Of a stretch of DNA of 64,000 nucleotides, positions 53,125 through 62,870 are shown piece by piece (within the stretch, counting starts at the first letter, position 1; each line of letters begins with the position of its first letter). Position numbers and translations under genes: made by a program. Origin of the DNA: Actinopolymorpha sp. NPDC004070. Lineage in GTDB: Bacteria; Actinomycetota; Actinomycetes; Propionibacteriales; Actinopolymorphaceae. The notes beneath the pieces were generated by a model. It saw nothing but the letters and a program-made list of their open reading frames with translations. It was not told the DNA's origin and did no database searches. The stretch lies in contig NZ_JBEXMJ010000002.1 of assembly GCF_040610475.1 (NCBI RefSeq), positions 1 through 64,000 on the forward strand, written 5' to 3'.

Positions 53125-55581
53125 CTAGCCAAGGCGCTCGCGGTCGCGGCGGTCCAGGGCCGCCAGCGCCTCGGCGAAGGGGCGTTCGAGCCACGCGAGG
53201 TGGTCGGCCTCACCGTGGTGGTGGGTGGTGAGGTCGTCCGGACGCCGGATCGCGGTGTGGCGTACGTAGTCACGCGCACCCTCCACGACCGTACGGATGT
53301 AGTGCAGCCCGTCCGGGTCGGCCATGCCCCACGGCCCGCCGCACGCGACGAACACCGGCGAGGTGTGCGCGAACACTCGCCGGCCCCACTCGTCCAGGTG
53401 GTGGTCGCTGCCGAGAGCCCGCAGCGCCAGCCAGGAGTGGCCGTCGACGCGGACCTCCTCGGTGAGGTCGAGTGCGCGTTCGCCGCGCCCGGCGGCCGAC
53501 GCCACCACCTCGCCGTTGCAGACGAGCTCCAGGCCGTGCAACGGGAAGATGCTGGTCACGCCGGCCTCGACGGTCACGGTGCCCGGCCCGGTCAGCTCCA
53601 CCGTGTCACCGGCCTGCCTGCCGTCGACGGAGAAGCGGAGCAGCGGGCCGCCGGACAGGAACGTCCGGCCCCGGCGTACCGCACGGCACCAGCCCTCGTA
53701 GGTGAACTCCTCGTCCGGGTCGAGCCGGGCGTAGGTGCGGTACAGCCCCACCGGCACCGAGCTTGACATCTTGTCCGTGCCACCGACGAGCGGCATCCGG
53801 TAACCGGAGTTGAGGTACCGGTAGTACTCCAGCAGGGCGTCGTCGCCGTGGGCGAGCATCTCCACCGCGTCCGCCCGCCCGGTGGTGACCAGCACGGCCG
53901 GCTCGCCGTTCGGGTTGGGGAAGTGCGCGGCGACGACGGTGCCGCCCTGGGCGTGGGCCCGGTCGGCCCAGTCGCTCAGCGTCGCGTCCAGGGCGCCGCC
54001 CAGCTCCGCCTCGTCCGGGCCGTCACTCGACCACGGCATGACGGGTTCCTTCAGCCCCCAGAGCAGCATGTGGCCCAGCGCGTGCTGGCGGTTCTCCTGG
54101 CCGACGTAGGTGAGATAGTCACCGCCACCCCTGCCGTCCGCGCCGATCACCCGGCCGGTGAAGTCCTCGGTGTTGGTGAACAGCGCGCCCCACTGGGCCT
54201 GCAGGAGGTTGACCACGCGCAGGTCCTCACCCTGCTGCTCCAGCTGCGCACCGGCGGTCGACAGGAAGTGCACGTGGGAGTCGCCTGACCACCAGCCTTC
54301 CGCCGCCAGGTCGGACGTACGCCGGATCCGCAGGGTCAGCTCCCGCTGGCCCTTCTCGATCCGCACCGTCTCCCGCAGTGGTTCGTACTCGAATCCGCGG
54401 GCGACGTCCACGACCACCTCGCCGCGCGGAAGCCAGCCCTGGCAGGTGCCGTCGACGTAGGCGTACGTGCGCTGGCCGAGGGCGACGTCACCGCCCACGT
54501 CGAGGTGCCAGCTGCCGATGTTCTGGTTGACGTGGTTGTGGTGACCGTGCGGCTGGTACGGAACGCCTTCGGGGGAACGGAAGTGCACGCGGCACGGCAC
54601 CGGTCGTCCGGTCGCGTCGTCGAGCACCTTCACGTGCACCCAGTTGCGGCCGGGGTCGACGAGCTCGACGCGGACCCGATCGTTCGCGGCCTGCCCGTCG
54701 CGTTCGACGTCGCCCCATCGCACCCGGCCGAGTTCCTCACCCTTGCTGCCGACGACGAGGGTCGCCGACGGGAGGGCGGTGACGGAGGCGTGCGCGGGGC
54801 TGGTCGCGGGCGGCCAGTCGCCCGCGCCGTAGCCCGCCCGGTCGTTGCCCGTCGGGATCGGTTGCGGGTAGGTCGCCACGCCCCGGTCGACGTCGAGGTC
54901 GAGCACGCCGTCGCGCCCGGCGACGTCCTCGTCGGTGACCACCAGCCGGACCGGCCGTCCCGGCGTACGGACGAACGGATGCTCGTCGAGGTGCCCGAGG
55001 GTGACGCCGCCGACGAGGAACGGGAGGCCACGAGGAATGATCTCCAGGCGTTCGATCACGGTGTCCGGCTCGGGGTTCTCCCACTGCCACAGGTAGAACG
55101 TCTTGGCCCAGCCCTTGTTGTGCTCGGTCATCCGGAAGCCGGCCATGCCCCAGCGGCCTTCGAACCGGGCCGCGTTGCTGTCCTGGGTGTCGCTGACCGC
55201 GAGGAAGGGGTCGCGACCCCAGGCGTGGCCGATGATCTGGATCTCGAAGCGTTCCCGGATCGGCACCTCGACGGTGCGCCCACCGGTCAGGTGGAAGACA
55301 TAGTCCGCGACGTGACCGCCGACGCCGTGCCCGGCCGGGCCACCGGGCTCCAGCAGACGGTGCGCGACGACGACGTGGCGGGCTGCCTTACCGATGTCGA
55401 TCGACACCGGTTCGGAGGGCGCCACGAAGCAGCGGTCCCTCGCGGGAGTTTCGGAACCGACGAGGAACGGCAGGCCGCGCAAGGTCAACTTGCCGAGCGG
55501 GGGATCCTGCTGCTGCGCGCCGAGGATCTCGACGCCTGCGTTGCACACGGATTCGAGCGAAAGTGGTTCGTAGCCGGGCAT
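53125..55581 (-). CDS. CehA/McbA-family PHP-domain hydrolase
   Basis: An 818-residue protein. The N-terminal 400 residues are beta-rich repeats of unknown role (two related KLTLRGLPFLVG and IIPRGLPFLVG blocks). From about residue 430 a PHP metallohydrolase domain follows: GWWSGDSHVHFLSTAG near 431, QENRQHALGHMLLWG near 495, VVAAHFPNPNGEPAVL near 540, MLAHGDDALLEYY near 565 and PLVGGTDKMSSS near 588. It should hydrolyse an ester or phosphoester with bound metals. There is no signal peptide. The ATG at 55581 is divergent from the GH-like gene only about 50 bases away. Confidence 0.85.
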   Translation of the reverse strand: MPGYEPLSLESVCNAGVEILGAQQQDPPLGKLTLRGLPFLVGSETPARDRCFVAPSEPVSIDIGKAARHVVVAHRLLEPGGPAGHGVGGHVADYVFHLTGGRTVEVPIRERFEIQIIGHAWGRDPFLAVSDTQDSNAARFEGRWGMAGFRMTEHNKGWAKTFYLWQWENPEPDTVIERLEIIPRGLPFLVGGVTLGHLDEHPFVRTPGRPVRLVVTDEDVAGRDGVLDLDVDRGVATYPQPIPTGNDRAGYGAGDWPPATSPAHASVTALPSATLVVGSKGEELGRVRWGDVERDGQAANDRVRVELVDPGRNWVHVKVLDDATGRPVPCRVHFRSPEGVPYQPHGHHNHVNQNIGSWHLDVGGDVALGQRTYAYVDGTCQGWLPRGEVVVDVARGFEYEPLRETVRIEKGQRELTLRIRRTSDLAAEGWWSGDSHVHFLSTAGAQLEQQGEDLRVVNLLQAQWGALFTNTEDFTGRVIGADGRGGGDYLTYVGQENRQHALGHMLLWGLKEPVMPWSSDGPDEAELGGALDATLSDWADRAHAQGGTVVAAHFPNPNGEPAVLVTTGRADAVEMLAHGDDALLEYYRYLNSGYRMPLVGGTDKMSSSVPVGLYRTYARLDPDEEFTYEGWCRAVRRGRTFLSGGPLLRFSVDGRQAGDTVELTGPGTVTVEAGVTSIFPLHGLELVCNGEVVASAAGRGERALDLTEEVRVDGHSWLALRALGSDHHLDEWGRRVFAHTSPVFVACGGPWGMADPDGLHYIRTVVEGARDYVRHTAIRRPDDLTTHHHGEADHLAWLERPFAEALAALDRRDRERLG

Positions 55582-55628
55582 TGCCCGATCGTGCCCCCTG
55601 GTCCTTCCGCGGGGCAAGCGTTTTCACC

Positions 55629-56621
55629 GTGGACCGCGTCCCTGTGTCGTCGTGGCCGTCCGGGTTCGGTCTCCTGCATGGCCGTCCCTTCCATGTGCGC
55701 GGCGCCACGGCGTACAGCCACTACGACGATCCTCGCGCGGAGGTCACCCTGGCCCGGCGCGCACAGCTCAACGTGCTCGAACTGGTCGAGTTCGATACCC
55801 GCTACCACGACCTTTCCGACACGATGTCGGAGGCGACCTGGACCCGGGTGGACAAGGTGATCGCTACCGCCCGAGCTGCCGGCCTACACGTGATCCTGCA
55901 CTTCGCGGAGTACGGCCAGTCGCTGGCGGCCGGCGGGACCACCCCGACCACCGTGGACTGGAAGCCGTACCTGAGCTTCGTCGCCAACCGCGTCAACACC
56001 GTCACCGGCGTGGCGTACAAGAACGACCCGACCATCGCGATGGTCCAGCTCTACGGCGAGATCGACGCACCGAACTTCGGTGTCCCCACCGCGGGTACGA
56101 CCGAGCAGATGACCGCATTCTTCGCGCGCACCCTCGCCCAGTGGCACGAGCTGGCACCGAACATCCTCGCCAGCTCCGGCGGCTTCTCCTACCTCAACTA
56201 CTCCAACAGCGGCATCGACTGGCAGACCATCATGGCCGACCCGAACAATGCCGCCTGCGGGGTCGAGGTCAACTCCACCGCCGACCGGGACGTGAGTGTT
56301 CCCAACGTCTCCTCGTACTGCGAGAACCTGGGCAAACCGTGGTTCCTCGCGGCCTGGAGCTCCTGCTACAACCACAACCCGTGGGGCCCCGAGGACCTCG
56401 ACCACTTCCCCGACGACGCCACCATGGCCGCCCATGCACGGGAGATGAAGCTGCTCGCCCTCGGCAGGCGCGCGGACGGACCGGCTCCGGCCATGCCCGC
56501 GATCGGAAGCGACTTCTGGAACCTCGGCGCCAGTCCGGTGGTCGAGGGAACCTGCGACGTCGGGCCGCAGTTCCCGCAGACTTTCGCCGCTGTACGCGAA
56601 CCCGTTCACCGCGTCGGCTGA
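55629..56621 (+). CDS. GH5-like TIM-barrel protein without signal peptide, possibly damaged
   Basis: About 330 residues. The barrel begins HGRPFHVRGATAYSHYDDPR and includes NVLELVEFDTRYHDLSDTMS, MVQLYGEIDAPNFGV (candidate acid/base Glu near residue 142) and GKPWFLAAWSSCYNHNPWG. In GH5-like enzymes the last stretch usually holds the nucleophile glutamate, here apparently Ala. Relatives I would expect to be secreted, yet no signal peptide is encoded and only 48 bases separate it from the divergent gene. The GTG at 55629 is tentative. It may be a decayed enzyme. Confidence 0.6.
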   Translation: MDRVPVSSWPSGFGLLHGRPFHVRGATAYSHYDDPRAEVTLARRAQLNVLELVEFDTRYHDLSDTMSEATWTRVDKVIATARAAGLHVILHFAEYGQSLAAGGTTPTTVDWKPYLSFVANRVNTVTGVAYKNDPTIAMVQLYGEIDAPNFGVPTAGTTEQMTAFFARTLAQWHELAPNILASSGGFSYLNYSNSGIDWQTIMADPNNAACGVEVNSTADRDVSVPNVSSYCENLGKPWFLAAWSSCYNHNPWGPEDLDHFPDDATMAAHAREMKLLALGRRADGPAPAMPAIGSDFWNLGASPVVEGTCDVGPQFPQTFAAVREPVHRVG

Positions 56622-56641
56622 CGGACAGGCGCGGGCTCGCG

Positions 56642-57460
56642 TCAGTGGCCGGGGCTCGCGTAGTGGCGTACCTGCCGGTGGAAGAGCCGGACCGCGCCGG
56701 CGTACAGCAGCAGGCCCACCGCCGGCGACGCGAGCGCCAGCCAGGTCGGCACGAACAGGTCTTTCGTACGACCCAACAAGAGCGCGGCCGGGAAGAAGGC
56801 GGCGTATGCCAACGGCAGCACGAAGGTCAGCAGGTAACCGACCGCCCGCGGCAGCACACTCAGCGGATACGGCCCGAACGTCACGAACACCCGGTCGGCC
56901 ACGCTCAGCAGCGGGGAGGCGTCCAGCAGCCGGAACGTCGACGAGGCCAGCGCCAGCATCACCGCCGACTCCACGAACGCGCTGCCCACCACGGCCACGA
57001 CGAGGTAGGCCACCCAGCCCACCGACCAATCCACCGGCGCGGCCACTGCCGTGACCGACAAGACCACGAGCCCGAACACGACGTCCCCGACCGCGGTGAT
57101 CTGGAAGCGCCGGGTCAGCAACTGGACCAGCGGGTCGACCGGCCGCAGCAGATAACGGTCGAACTCGCCTCGCCGCACCACGCCCGCTGTCATCCACAAC
57201 TGCCCGGACAGCAGGCCGTGCAGGGCGTGCCCGGTGGAACGGATGCCGTAGACAAAGGCAACCTCGACGAAGCTCCACCCACCGATGCTGCCGAACGCGT
57301 GCACGATCACGCCGACGAACGCCAGTGACACCGCCTCGTAGAAGATCGCTCCGACCGAGGTCAGCACGAAGTTGGCGCGGTACTGCACCGCCGACGCCAG
57401 TCCGATGCGGAGCAGGACGGCGAACTGCCGCAGCGTCGACGGCGGCGTCAGATCAGCCAC
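56642..57460 (-). CDS. ABC-2-type permease (second permease)
   Basis: A 272-residue membrane protein with about six helices. It starts LTPPSTLRQFAVLLRIGLAS and carries the EFDRYLLRPVDPLVQLLTRR motif typical of DUF990/COG3694-type exporter permeases. Its GTG overlaps the stop of the first permease by eight bases. With that permease and the ATPase it forms a complete exporter; the substrate is not evident. Confidence 0.88.
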   Translation of the reverse strand: MADLTPPSTLRQFAVLLRIGLASAVQYRANFVLTSVGAIFYEAVSLAFVGVIVHAFGSIGGWSFVEVAFVYGIRSTGHALHGLLSGQLWMTAGVVRRGEFDRYLLRPVDPLVQLLTRRFQITAVGDVVFGLVVLSVTAVAAPVDWSVGWVAYLVVAVVGSAFVESAVMLALASSTFRLLDASPLLSVADRVFVTFGPYPLSVLPRAVGYLLTFVLPLAYAAFFPAALLLGRTKDLFVPTWLALASPAVGLLLYAGAVRLFHRQVRHYASPGH

Positions 57461-58277
57461 CCTGCACCACCACCCGGTGCCGCGCACGCGACCACACCCA
57501 CGCGCAGAGCCCGCCGAGCACGACGATCCAGACCGTCTGAACGCCAAGCGCCGCCGGGAGGCCGCCGGGCGGGCGGCCGAAGTAGATCGCGAGCGGTGTG
57601 TACGTCGAGGCCTGGAACGGCAACGCCACGGCGACCGCCCGCAGCCAGTCCGGCATGAACCACAGCGGCAGGATCGCGCCCGACATGAAGGTGCGCACCA
57701 CGAAGAACGTCATGGTGATCCCGCCCACCTCTATCGTCCAGAACGACGTGAGCGCCATCAGCATCGTGGTCAGCTGCGAGACGGCGAACGCGAGCAGCAG
57801 GCTCACCACGAACCATCCTGCCGCCGCCACGCTCTTCGGCGGAGCGAGCCCACCCACGACCAGGCCGGTGCCGAGGCCCACCGCGACCGTCGGCATGGAG
57901 GCGACGACGGCGCCTGTCTGGAAAGCGAGGTTCTGGGTCAGCAGTCCGATCGGCCTGGTCAGGTCCACCCCGATCAGGCCGTCGCTCACCCTGGAGGCGA
58001 TCGAGTGGTACGGCGAGGTGTTCAGGACGCCCGCGATCGTGAGCCCCAGTACGGCGTACCCGACCGCGGTCCGCACGTCCGCCCCGGCGACCTCACCGTC
58101 GTGACCGGCGTAGATCGCGCGCCACACCACGCTGTAGAGCGCGATCTGGACCGCGATGGCCGGGTAGCCGAGCAGGATCGACGTGCGGTAGGCCCACGGT
58201 GTGAGCATGCCGATCCGTACCTGACTCAGCACCGGTCTCAGCACAGGCAGCCTTCTCGGCGAGGGCTTCCTGCTCAT
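57453..58277 (-). CDS. ABC-2-type permease (first permease)
   Basis: A 274-residue membrane protein with about six helices (LLGYPAIAVQIALYSVVWRA near residue 36, SDGLIGVDLTRPIGLLTQNL near 100). It fits the COG4587 permease type that pairs with COG3694 permeases and COG4586 ATPases. The ATG overlaps the ATPase stop (ATGA). Confidence 0.88.
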   Translation of the reverse strand: MSRKPSPRRLPVLRPVLSQVRIGMLTPWAYRTSILLGYPAIAVQIALYSVVWRAIYAGHDGEVAGADVRTAVGYAVLGLTIAGVLNTSPYHSIASRVSDGLIGVDLTRPIGLLTQNLAFQTGAVVASMPTVAVGLGTGLVVGGLAPPKSVAAAGWFVVSLLLAFAVSQLTTMLMALTSFWTIEVGGITMTFFVVRTFMSGAILPLWFMPDWLRAVAVALPFQASTYTPLAIYFGRPPGGLPAALGVQTVWIVVLGGLCAWVWSRARHRVVVQGG

Positions 58278-59317
58278 GCGACGCTCTGCGGCAGGGCGCG
58301 CTGGGTGTAGATCCGGCTGATGACCGCCTCCAGCCGCGGCTCGACGACGGACAGGTCGACGACCGCGTGCGCGGCGGTGACCGCCGCGATGATCTCCGGT
58401 GCCTTCACCTGGTCCGAACGGAACCGCAGGGTCACCACCGGCCCCTCCCGGGACACCTGCTCCGCGCCGTCGACCCTGATGTCGCTGGGCTCCGCCAGCG
58501 TCACAACCAGGTCGCGGTAGGGGCCGTAGCGCGCCATCAACTCGGTGAGCGCGCCGTCGTAGAGCACCCGCCCGTGGTCGATGAGGACGATCCGCCGGCA
58601 CAGGCGTTCCACGTCCTCGAGGTCGTGGGTGGTGAGGACGACCGTCGTGCCGTGTTCGGCGTTCACCTCGGCGACGAACTCCCGGATGCGTTCCTTGGCC
58701 ACGACGTCAAGCCCGACGGTCGGCTCGTCCAGGAAGAGCAGCCGCGGCTGGTAGAGCATGGCCGCGGCGAGGTCCCCGCGCATGCGTTGTCCCAACGACA
58801 GTTGACGAACGGGTGCGTCGAGGAACTCGCCCATGTCGAGCAGCTCGACGAGTTCGTGCTGGCGCCGGTCGCCCTCCCGCCTGGGTACGCCGTAGAGGTC
58901 GCGGATCGCGCGGAACGACTCCCGTAACGGCAGGTCCCACCACAGCTGGCTGCGCTGGCCGAACACCACGCCGATGTTGAGCGCGTTCGCCCTCCGCTCG
59001 CGAGAGGGGTCGCGGCCCGCGACGGACACCGTGCCGGCTGTGGGGGTGAGGATGCCGGTGAGCATCTTGATCGTGGTCGACTTGCCAGCGCCGTTCGGCC
59101 CGAGATAGCCGACCAGCTCACCGCTTCGGATGTCGAACGACACGTCGTCGACGGCCCGGATCACCTCGTGGTCGCCGCGGACGTACGCGCGGAGTGCGCC
59201 GAGGCGGCCCTCACCGCGCTTCGCCCGGCGGAACTCCTTCACCAGCCCGGTCGCGCGCACGAGTGGGTGCCGGCTGGTCGCGGTGGTCGGGTTCGGCGTA
59301 TCCGGCGGGAGAGACAC
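58274..59317 (-). CDS. ABC transporter ATP-binding protein (COG4586 type)
   Basis: A 347-residue ATPase. Walker A YLGPNGAGKSTTIKML is near residue 69-84, the Q-loop FGQRSQLWWDLPLRESF near 118, the signature LSLGQRMRGDLAAAML near 171, and Walker B LLFLDEPTVGLDV near 190; THDLEDVERLC holds the switch His. The inserted FRRAKRGEGRLGALR region near 30 is typical of this subtype. GTG at 59317 is assumed. It drives the two downstream permeases as an exporter. Confidence 0.92.
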   Translation of the reverse strand: MSLPPDTPNPTTATSRHPLVRATGLVKEFRRAKRGEGRLGALRAYVRGDHEVIRAVDDVSFDIRSGELVGYLGPNGAGKSTTIKMLTGILTPTAGTVSVAGRDPSRERRANALNIGVVFGQRSQLWWDLPLRESFRAIRDLYGVPRREGDRRQHELVELLDMGEFLDAPVRQLSLGQRMRGDLAAAMLYQPRLLFLDEPTVGLDVVAKERIREFVAEVNAEHGTTVVLTTHDLEDVERLCRRIVLIDHGRVLYDGALTELMARYGPYRDLVVTLAEPSDIRVDGAEQVSREGPVVTLRFRSDQVKAPEIIAAVTAAHAVVDLSVVEPRLEAVISRIYTQRALPQSVA

Positions 59318-59536
59318 CGGCCACCCTGACAGCCGGTCCGGCGTACGGCAAGCCCTTATCGAGGTTCTCGACCGACACGAGGGTGAACGACGGAAGGCGA
59401 TCTGTCGCATGCGACCAGTGGTCCGGGTAGGTGGTGTCACGCCCGTCCCTGATGGGTCGAGAGACCTGCCCTGCAAGGCGTGGACACGCTTGTTCTACAG
59501 GTGGAACCCGCCTCCGATCGCTCCTAGCGTTCGGGC

Positions 59537-60559
59537 ATGACGCCTCCTCCGGATCACTCCGCAGCCGCCCTTCCGATGGCCGACCTGCACGTGCACCAGG
59601 AACCCACACCGCACCTCGACCGCGTTCTCGCGCGCCGCGAGGGCAGGCCGCCGTACGACTGGGCCGCGTGGCGGCAGCGGCTGGTGGCTGAGTTCCCGCC
59701 CGGGCCGGACCGGCTCGCCCGGGTCGGCACCATGCGCCCGGTCCCGCTGGAGGTCGACGCGGACGACGAACTCTTCGTCGCCCGGATCGCCGACGTGATG
59801 TCTGAGCACGCGTGCGCGGGGGGCAGCTACATCGAGGTGCGCTGCGGTGGTGACGTCGTACTCCGAGACGGGTTCATGGATCTCTTCCGTCGGGCCGAAC
59901 GGCAGGTCCAGGTCGACTTTCCGGCTCTGCGAGCCGAGCCCCTGGCGATCGTGATGCCGGGTTCGGAATCACCTTCCGAGCTGGCCGCGAAGGCCGACGC
60001 CTGCGTACGCCTCGCCGGTGAGGGCCTCGCGGGTGTGGACCTGATGTGCTTTCCGTACCGCTCCGAGGCGGACTGGACGCTCGCGCATCGGCTGGCCGGA
60101 CGGTTCGCCGACGCCGGCCTCGGCATCACCGCGCACGCCGGCGAACTCTCCACCGCCAACATCGCCGCTGCGGCCGCCACTCCCGGGCTGACCCGGATCG
60201 GACACGGCATCTACGCCGTCGAGTACCCAGCACTCATCGAGCTTCTGATCGCGCGAGACATCACCCTGGAGTGCGCGCTGTCCTGCAACGTGCTCTTCGG
60301 CGTGGTCCCGTCGCCGGCCGAGCACCCGCTGGTCCGGTTGGTCGACGCTGGAGTGAAGGTCACGCTGGCGACCGACGATCCGGTGCAGGTGGGTACGACG
60401 ATCGGCGCGGAGTACGCCGCCGCGGCGTCACTCGGCCTCACCCGCGACCACCTGCTCGGGCTGACCCGCAACGCGATCGAGGCCGCCTTCACCACCGACC
60501 TGCGGAGGGCCGAACTGCTGGCCGAGGTCGACGCGGCAGCCGTTTCCCCCGCGCACTGA
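59537..60559 (+). CDS. adenosine deaminase-family amidohydrolase
   Basis: A 340-residue enzyme. The zinc ligands are in MADLHVHQEPTPHLDR near residues 14-29, ITAHAGELSTANIA near 197-210, RIGHGIYAV near 218 and LATDDPVQVGTTI near 275. These match adenosine/adenine deaminases; the Glu in HAGE is the catalytic one. Which purine or related base it deaminates is open. The gene is divergent from the ABC exporter, 219 bases away. Confidence 0.88.
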   Translation: MTPPPDHSAAALPMADLHVHQEPTPHLDRVLARREGRPPYDWAAWRQRLVAEFPPGPDRLARVGTMRPVPLEVDADDELFVARIADVMSEHACAGGSYIEVRCGGDVVLRDGFMDLFRRAERQVQVDFPALRAEPLAIVMPGSESPSELAAKADACVRLAGEGLAGVDLMCFPYRSEADWTLAHRLAGRFADAGLGITAHAGELSTANIAAAAATPGLTRIGHGIYAVEYPALIELLIARDITLECALSCNVLFGVVPSPAEHPLVRLVDAGVKVTLATDDPVQVGTTIGAEYAAAASLGLTRDHLLGLTRNAIEAAFTTDLRRAELLAEVDAAAVSPAH

Positions 60560-60612
60560 GGCTCGGCCCGAGACCACCCGAGGATCCTTCCGCGGAAGAA
60601 TCACGCATGCAC

Positions 60613-62598
60613 TCAGTCGGACATCGCGAAGTCGTATCTGGCGGGCACCGGATATTCACGACGGACCGCGTCCCGGTCGGCGTCGGTCAGCGCCCGCCCG
60701 AGCCGGCGTTCGGCACGCGCGTCCTGGTAGGCGAACCACAGCTGCCCGAGGGACAGCTCGCCTTCTCGTAGGTCCGCCGGTGCGAGGTCCTCCTCCAGCA
60801 GCCGCTCCACCAGGTCCAGGTCGCCGGCTTCCAGCGCGGCCCATGCCTGCTCCAGCCGGAGCCGCGCGTCCAGCGGGGTTCTCGCTGAGTACTCACCGAG
60901 GATCGCGAGCGCGTCGGCGGGACGGTCCGCGGACCGCAGTGCCCGTACGGTCTCCAGCGCGAGCGCCCGCAGGTCCGGTGCCAGCCGGTACGCGGCCACC
61001 ATCCGGTCGGCCGAGGCGGCGGCGTCCCCGTCCACCGCGTCGGCGACCGCGAGGTTACGCAACGCCCACGGCGTCTCACCCGCGCGCTCCCAGGCCGCCC
61101 TGGCTTCCTTCCGCGATCCGTCGTGCCAGCGAGCCACGCCGCGGTGCAGCCAGGCCGTCGGACTGTCCGCCGCCGCTTCCAGTAACGGCAGCCACGAGGG
61201 CCCCACGACATAGGAGGCCGGCGCGCTCGACCCCGCCTCGGTGAGGTGGCCGTCGGCGAGCAAGCGCATCCACGGGCCCTGCTCGTCCCCCAGGGTGGCC
61301 TCGTCGAACGGCGTACCCACCGCCGGCATCAAGGGTGCGCCGAGCACGGCCCGGCGGCGTTGTTCGAGCGCTCCCCAGCCCGAGCCGACGTGCAGTACCT
61401 CCGAGGGAGCGTGATCGGCCCACGCGTCCGCGTCCCGCAGCGCGTCCTCCAGAACAGCGGCCGGCACGAGCGCGTCCACCGCCGCCTCGGTGGCCGACCG
61501 CGCGCCGGCCCAGTCCGCACCGTGCACGGCGGCCGGGTCGGCCTCCGCCATCCCGTACGCCTCGACCCACGACCACGAGGTGTTGCCCGGCATCGGCAGG
61601 TGCTCGGCCTGGGTGCGGGCCAGACCGGCCTGGATCTCGCAGTACGCCGAGTCCGGGCCGGACAGGAACTCCTGCCACCGGCGCCCGCCCGGTCCGCGCC
61701 CCCAGACGAACAGCTTCCGGCCCATCAGCCGATGGGTCGAGGTGTGCGCCAGCCCGCGCCCCTCGGCGTCCAGTGCCGCGATGAACGGGCGGCGGGCGGC
61801 GCGGGCGTCGAAGAAGTAGTCGGCCGCATGCCGGGCACGGGCGGGATAGGTCACGTCCGTCCCGTCCACGACCGGGATTCCGACCGGCTCCAGCCGGCGA
61901 CCGTAGCCGAAGTGGTACGCGCTGTCGGCAGGAGCCACCACCCGGACGTCCTCGGCCTCGGGAACGGCGATGTTGGACCACCAGTACGCCGGCTTCTCCA
62001 CCGGGTCGTGGTTGACCACCCGGACGTGCACCATCAGCACGGGCGAGTCGTCCGGAAGCCAGAAGTCGAGCACGTAGACGAGTTCGCGCATCCGCTCGAA
62101 CTCGTACATCCGCAGCACCGGCTGCCCCGTCGGCGTGGTGAGCCGGACGGTGTGCAGCGGGGAGCAGGTGAGCGCGGTGTGGCCGGTGGTGCCGAGGTTC
62201 CACTCCACCCCGCCCGCGAACCACGCGTTGCGCAAGGCGAGGTTGGCAGGCTGCAACATCCGGTTGCGGTGCAGCAGCTCCCGGCCCGACGGCCGGTGGA
62301 CCAGCGACGCGAGCCGGCCGCCGTGGTCGAGCAGGAACGTCGCCCGCAGGACGTCGTTCTCCAGTACGGCAACCTTCACCGGTGCCTCCACCCGGTCGCG
62401 GGTGTAGCCGTCCTGGAGCAGGTAGGGCAGGACGGTGGGCACCCGGCCGTAGCGCAGGTTGCGTGCCATCTCCTCGTCCACGCCGGAGGTGTCGATCTCG
62501 GCGTGCACGTCCCGCGTGGCCCGCAGTGGCGGCAGCGGGTTCGGTGCACCGACCGCCGCCACCGGCATCGTCACCTGCTCGGTACGGAGCTCGGCCAT
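60613..62598 (-). CDS. DUF5107 protein with TPR-like C-terminus
   Basis: A 661-residue protein. The N-terminal 350 residues are a galactose-mutarotase-like beta-sandwich (DUF5107): VLENDVLRATFLLDHGGRLA near 78, ELLHRNRMLQPANLALRNAW near 107 and FVWGRGPGGRRWQEFLSGPD near 293. The C-terminal 200 residues are helical repeats (AWLHRGVARWHDGSRKEARA). Such proteins sit in operons with ABC sugar transporters and may handle the incoming oligosaccharide. Here the upstream solute-binding gene survives only as a tail ending at its start. Confidence 0.85.
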   Translation of the reverse strand: MAELRTEQVTMPVAAVGAPNPLPPLRATRDVHAEIDTSGVDEEMARNLRYGRVPTVLPYLLQDGYTRDRVEAPVKVAVLENDVLRATFLLDHGGRLASLVHRPSGRELLHRNRMLQPANLALRNAWFAGGVEWNLGTTGHTALTCSPLHTVRLTTPTGQPVLRMYEFERMRELVYVLDFWLPDDSPVLMVHVRVVNHDPVEKPAYWWSNIAVPEAEDVRVVAPADSAYHFGYGRRLEPVGIPVVDGTDVTYPARARHAADYFFDARAARRPFIAALDAEGRGLAHTSTHRLMGRKLFVWGRGPGGRRWQEFLSGPDSAYCEIQAGLARTQAEHLPMPGNTSWSWVEAYGMAEADPAAVHGADWAGARSATEAAVDALVPAAVLEDALRDADAWADHAPSEVLHVGSGWGALEQRRRAVLGAPLMPAVGTPFDEATLGDEQGPWMRLLADGHLTEAGSSAPASYVVGPSWLPLLEAAADSPTAWLHRGVARWHDGSRKEARAAWERAGETPWALRNLAVADAVDGDAAASADRMVAAYRLAPDLRALALETVRALRSADRPADALAILGEYSARTPLDARLRLEQAWAALEAGDLDLVERLLEEDLAPADLREGELSLGQLWFAYQDARAERRLGRALTDADRDAVRREYPVPARYDFAMSD

Positions 62599-62600
62599 CA

Positions 62601-62870
62601 CTACTTTCCCTCGTCTCCCTTGCCGCGCTGGTAGGAGTCCTCGTACTCCTTGCGCATCTTCTCACCGCCACCGGACTTCCACCGCTGGCGCCACTCCTTC
62701 AGCGCACTGAGCGGCTTGCGCCCGGAGACGATGTCGTTCTCGTACGACGTGTTCAGGTTGGTGAGCGCGGTGACCTTCTTCATCTTGGTCTCCGACAGCA
62801 GGCCCAGGCTGGGGTCCGCGGCGGAATGGGCGAGCTGTTTCCCGAAGCTGCTGGAGGCGCTCGACGGCGC
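62601..62870 (-). pseudogene. C-terminal remnant of an ABC sugar-binding lipoprotein
   Basis: In the frame ending at 62601 the translation includes SFGKQLAHSAADPSLGLLSE, MKKVTALTNLNTSYENDIVS, ALKEWRQRWKSGGGEKMRKE and a polar tail. This fits the last 85 residues of family-1 (LplA-like) extracellular solute-binding proteins. Upstream, up to about 62960, another frame gives RALRGFTDDEVRLDDDLSAI, which may be a further displaced piece. The rest of the gene and its permeases are absent. The stop overlaps the start of the DUF5107 gene. Confidence 0.6.

Noticed and set aside
60587..60598. Palindrome CTTCCGCGGAAG between convergent genes
   Set aside because: Perfect 12-bp palindrome but with no loop for a terminator and no promoter nearby for an operator; probably chance or a weak terminator part.
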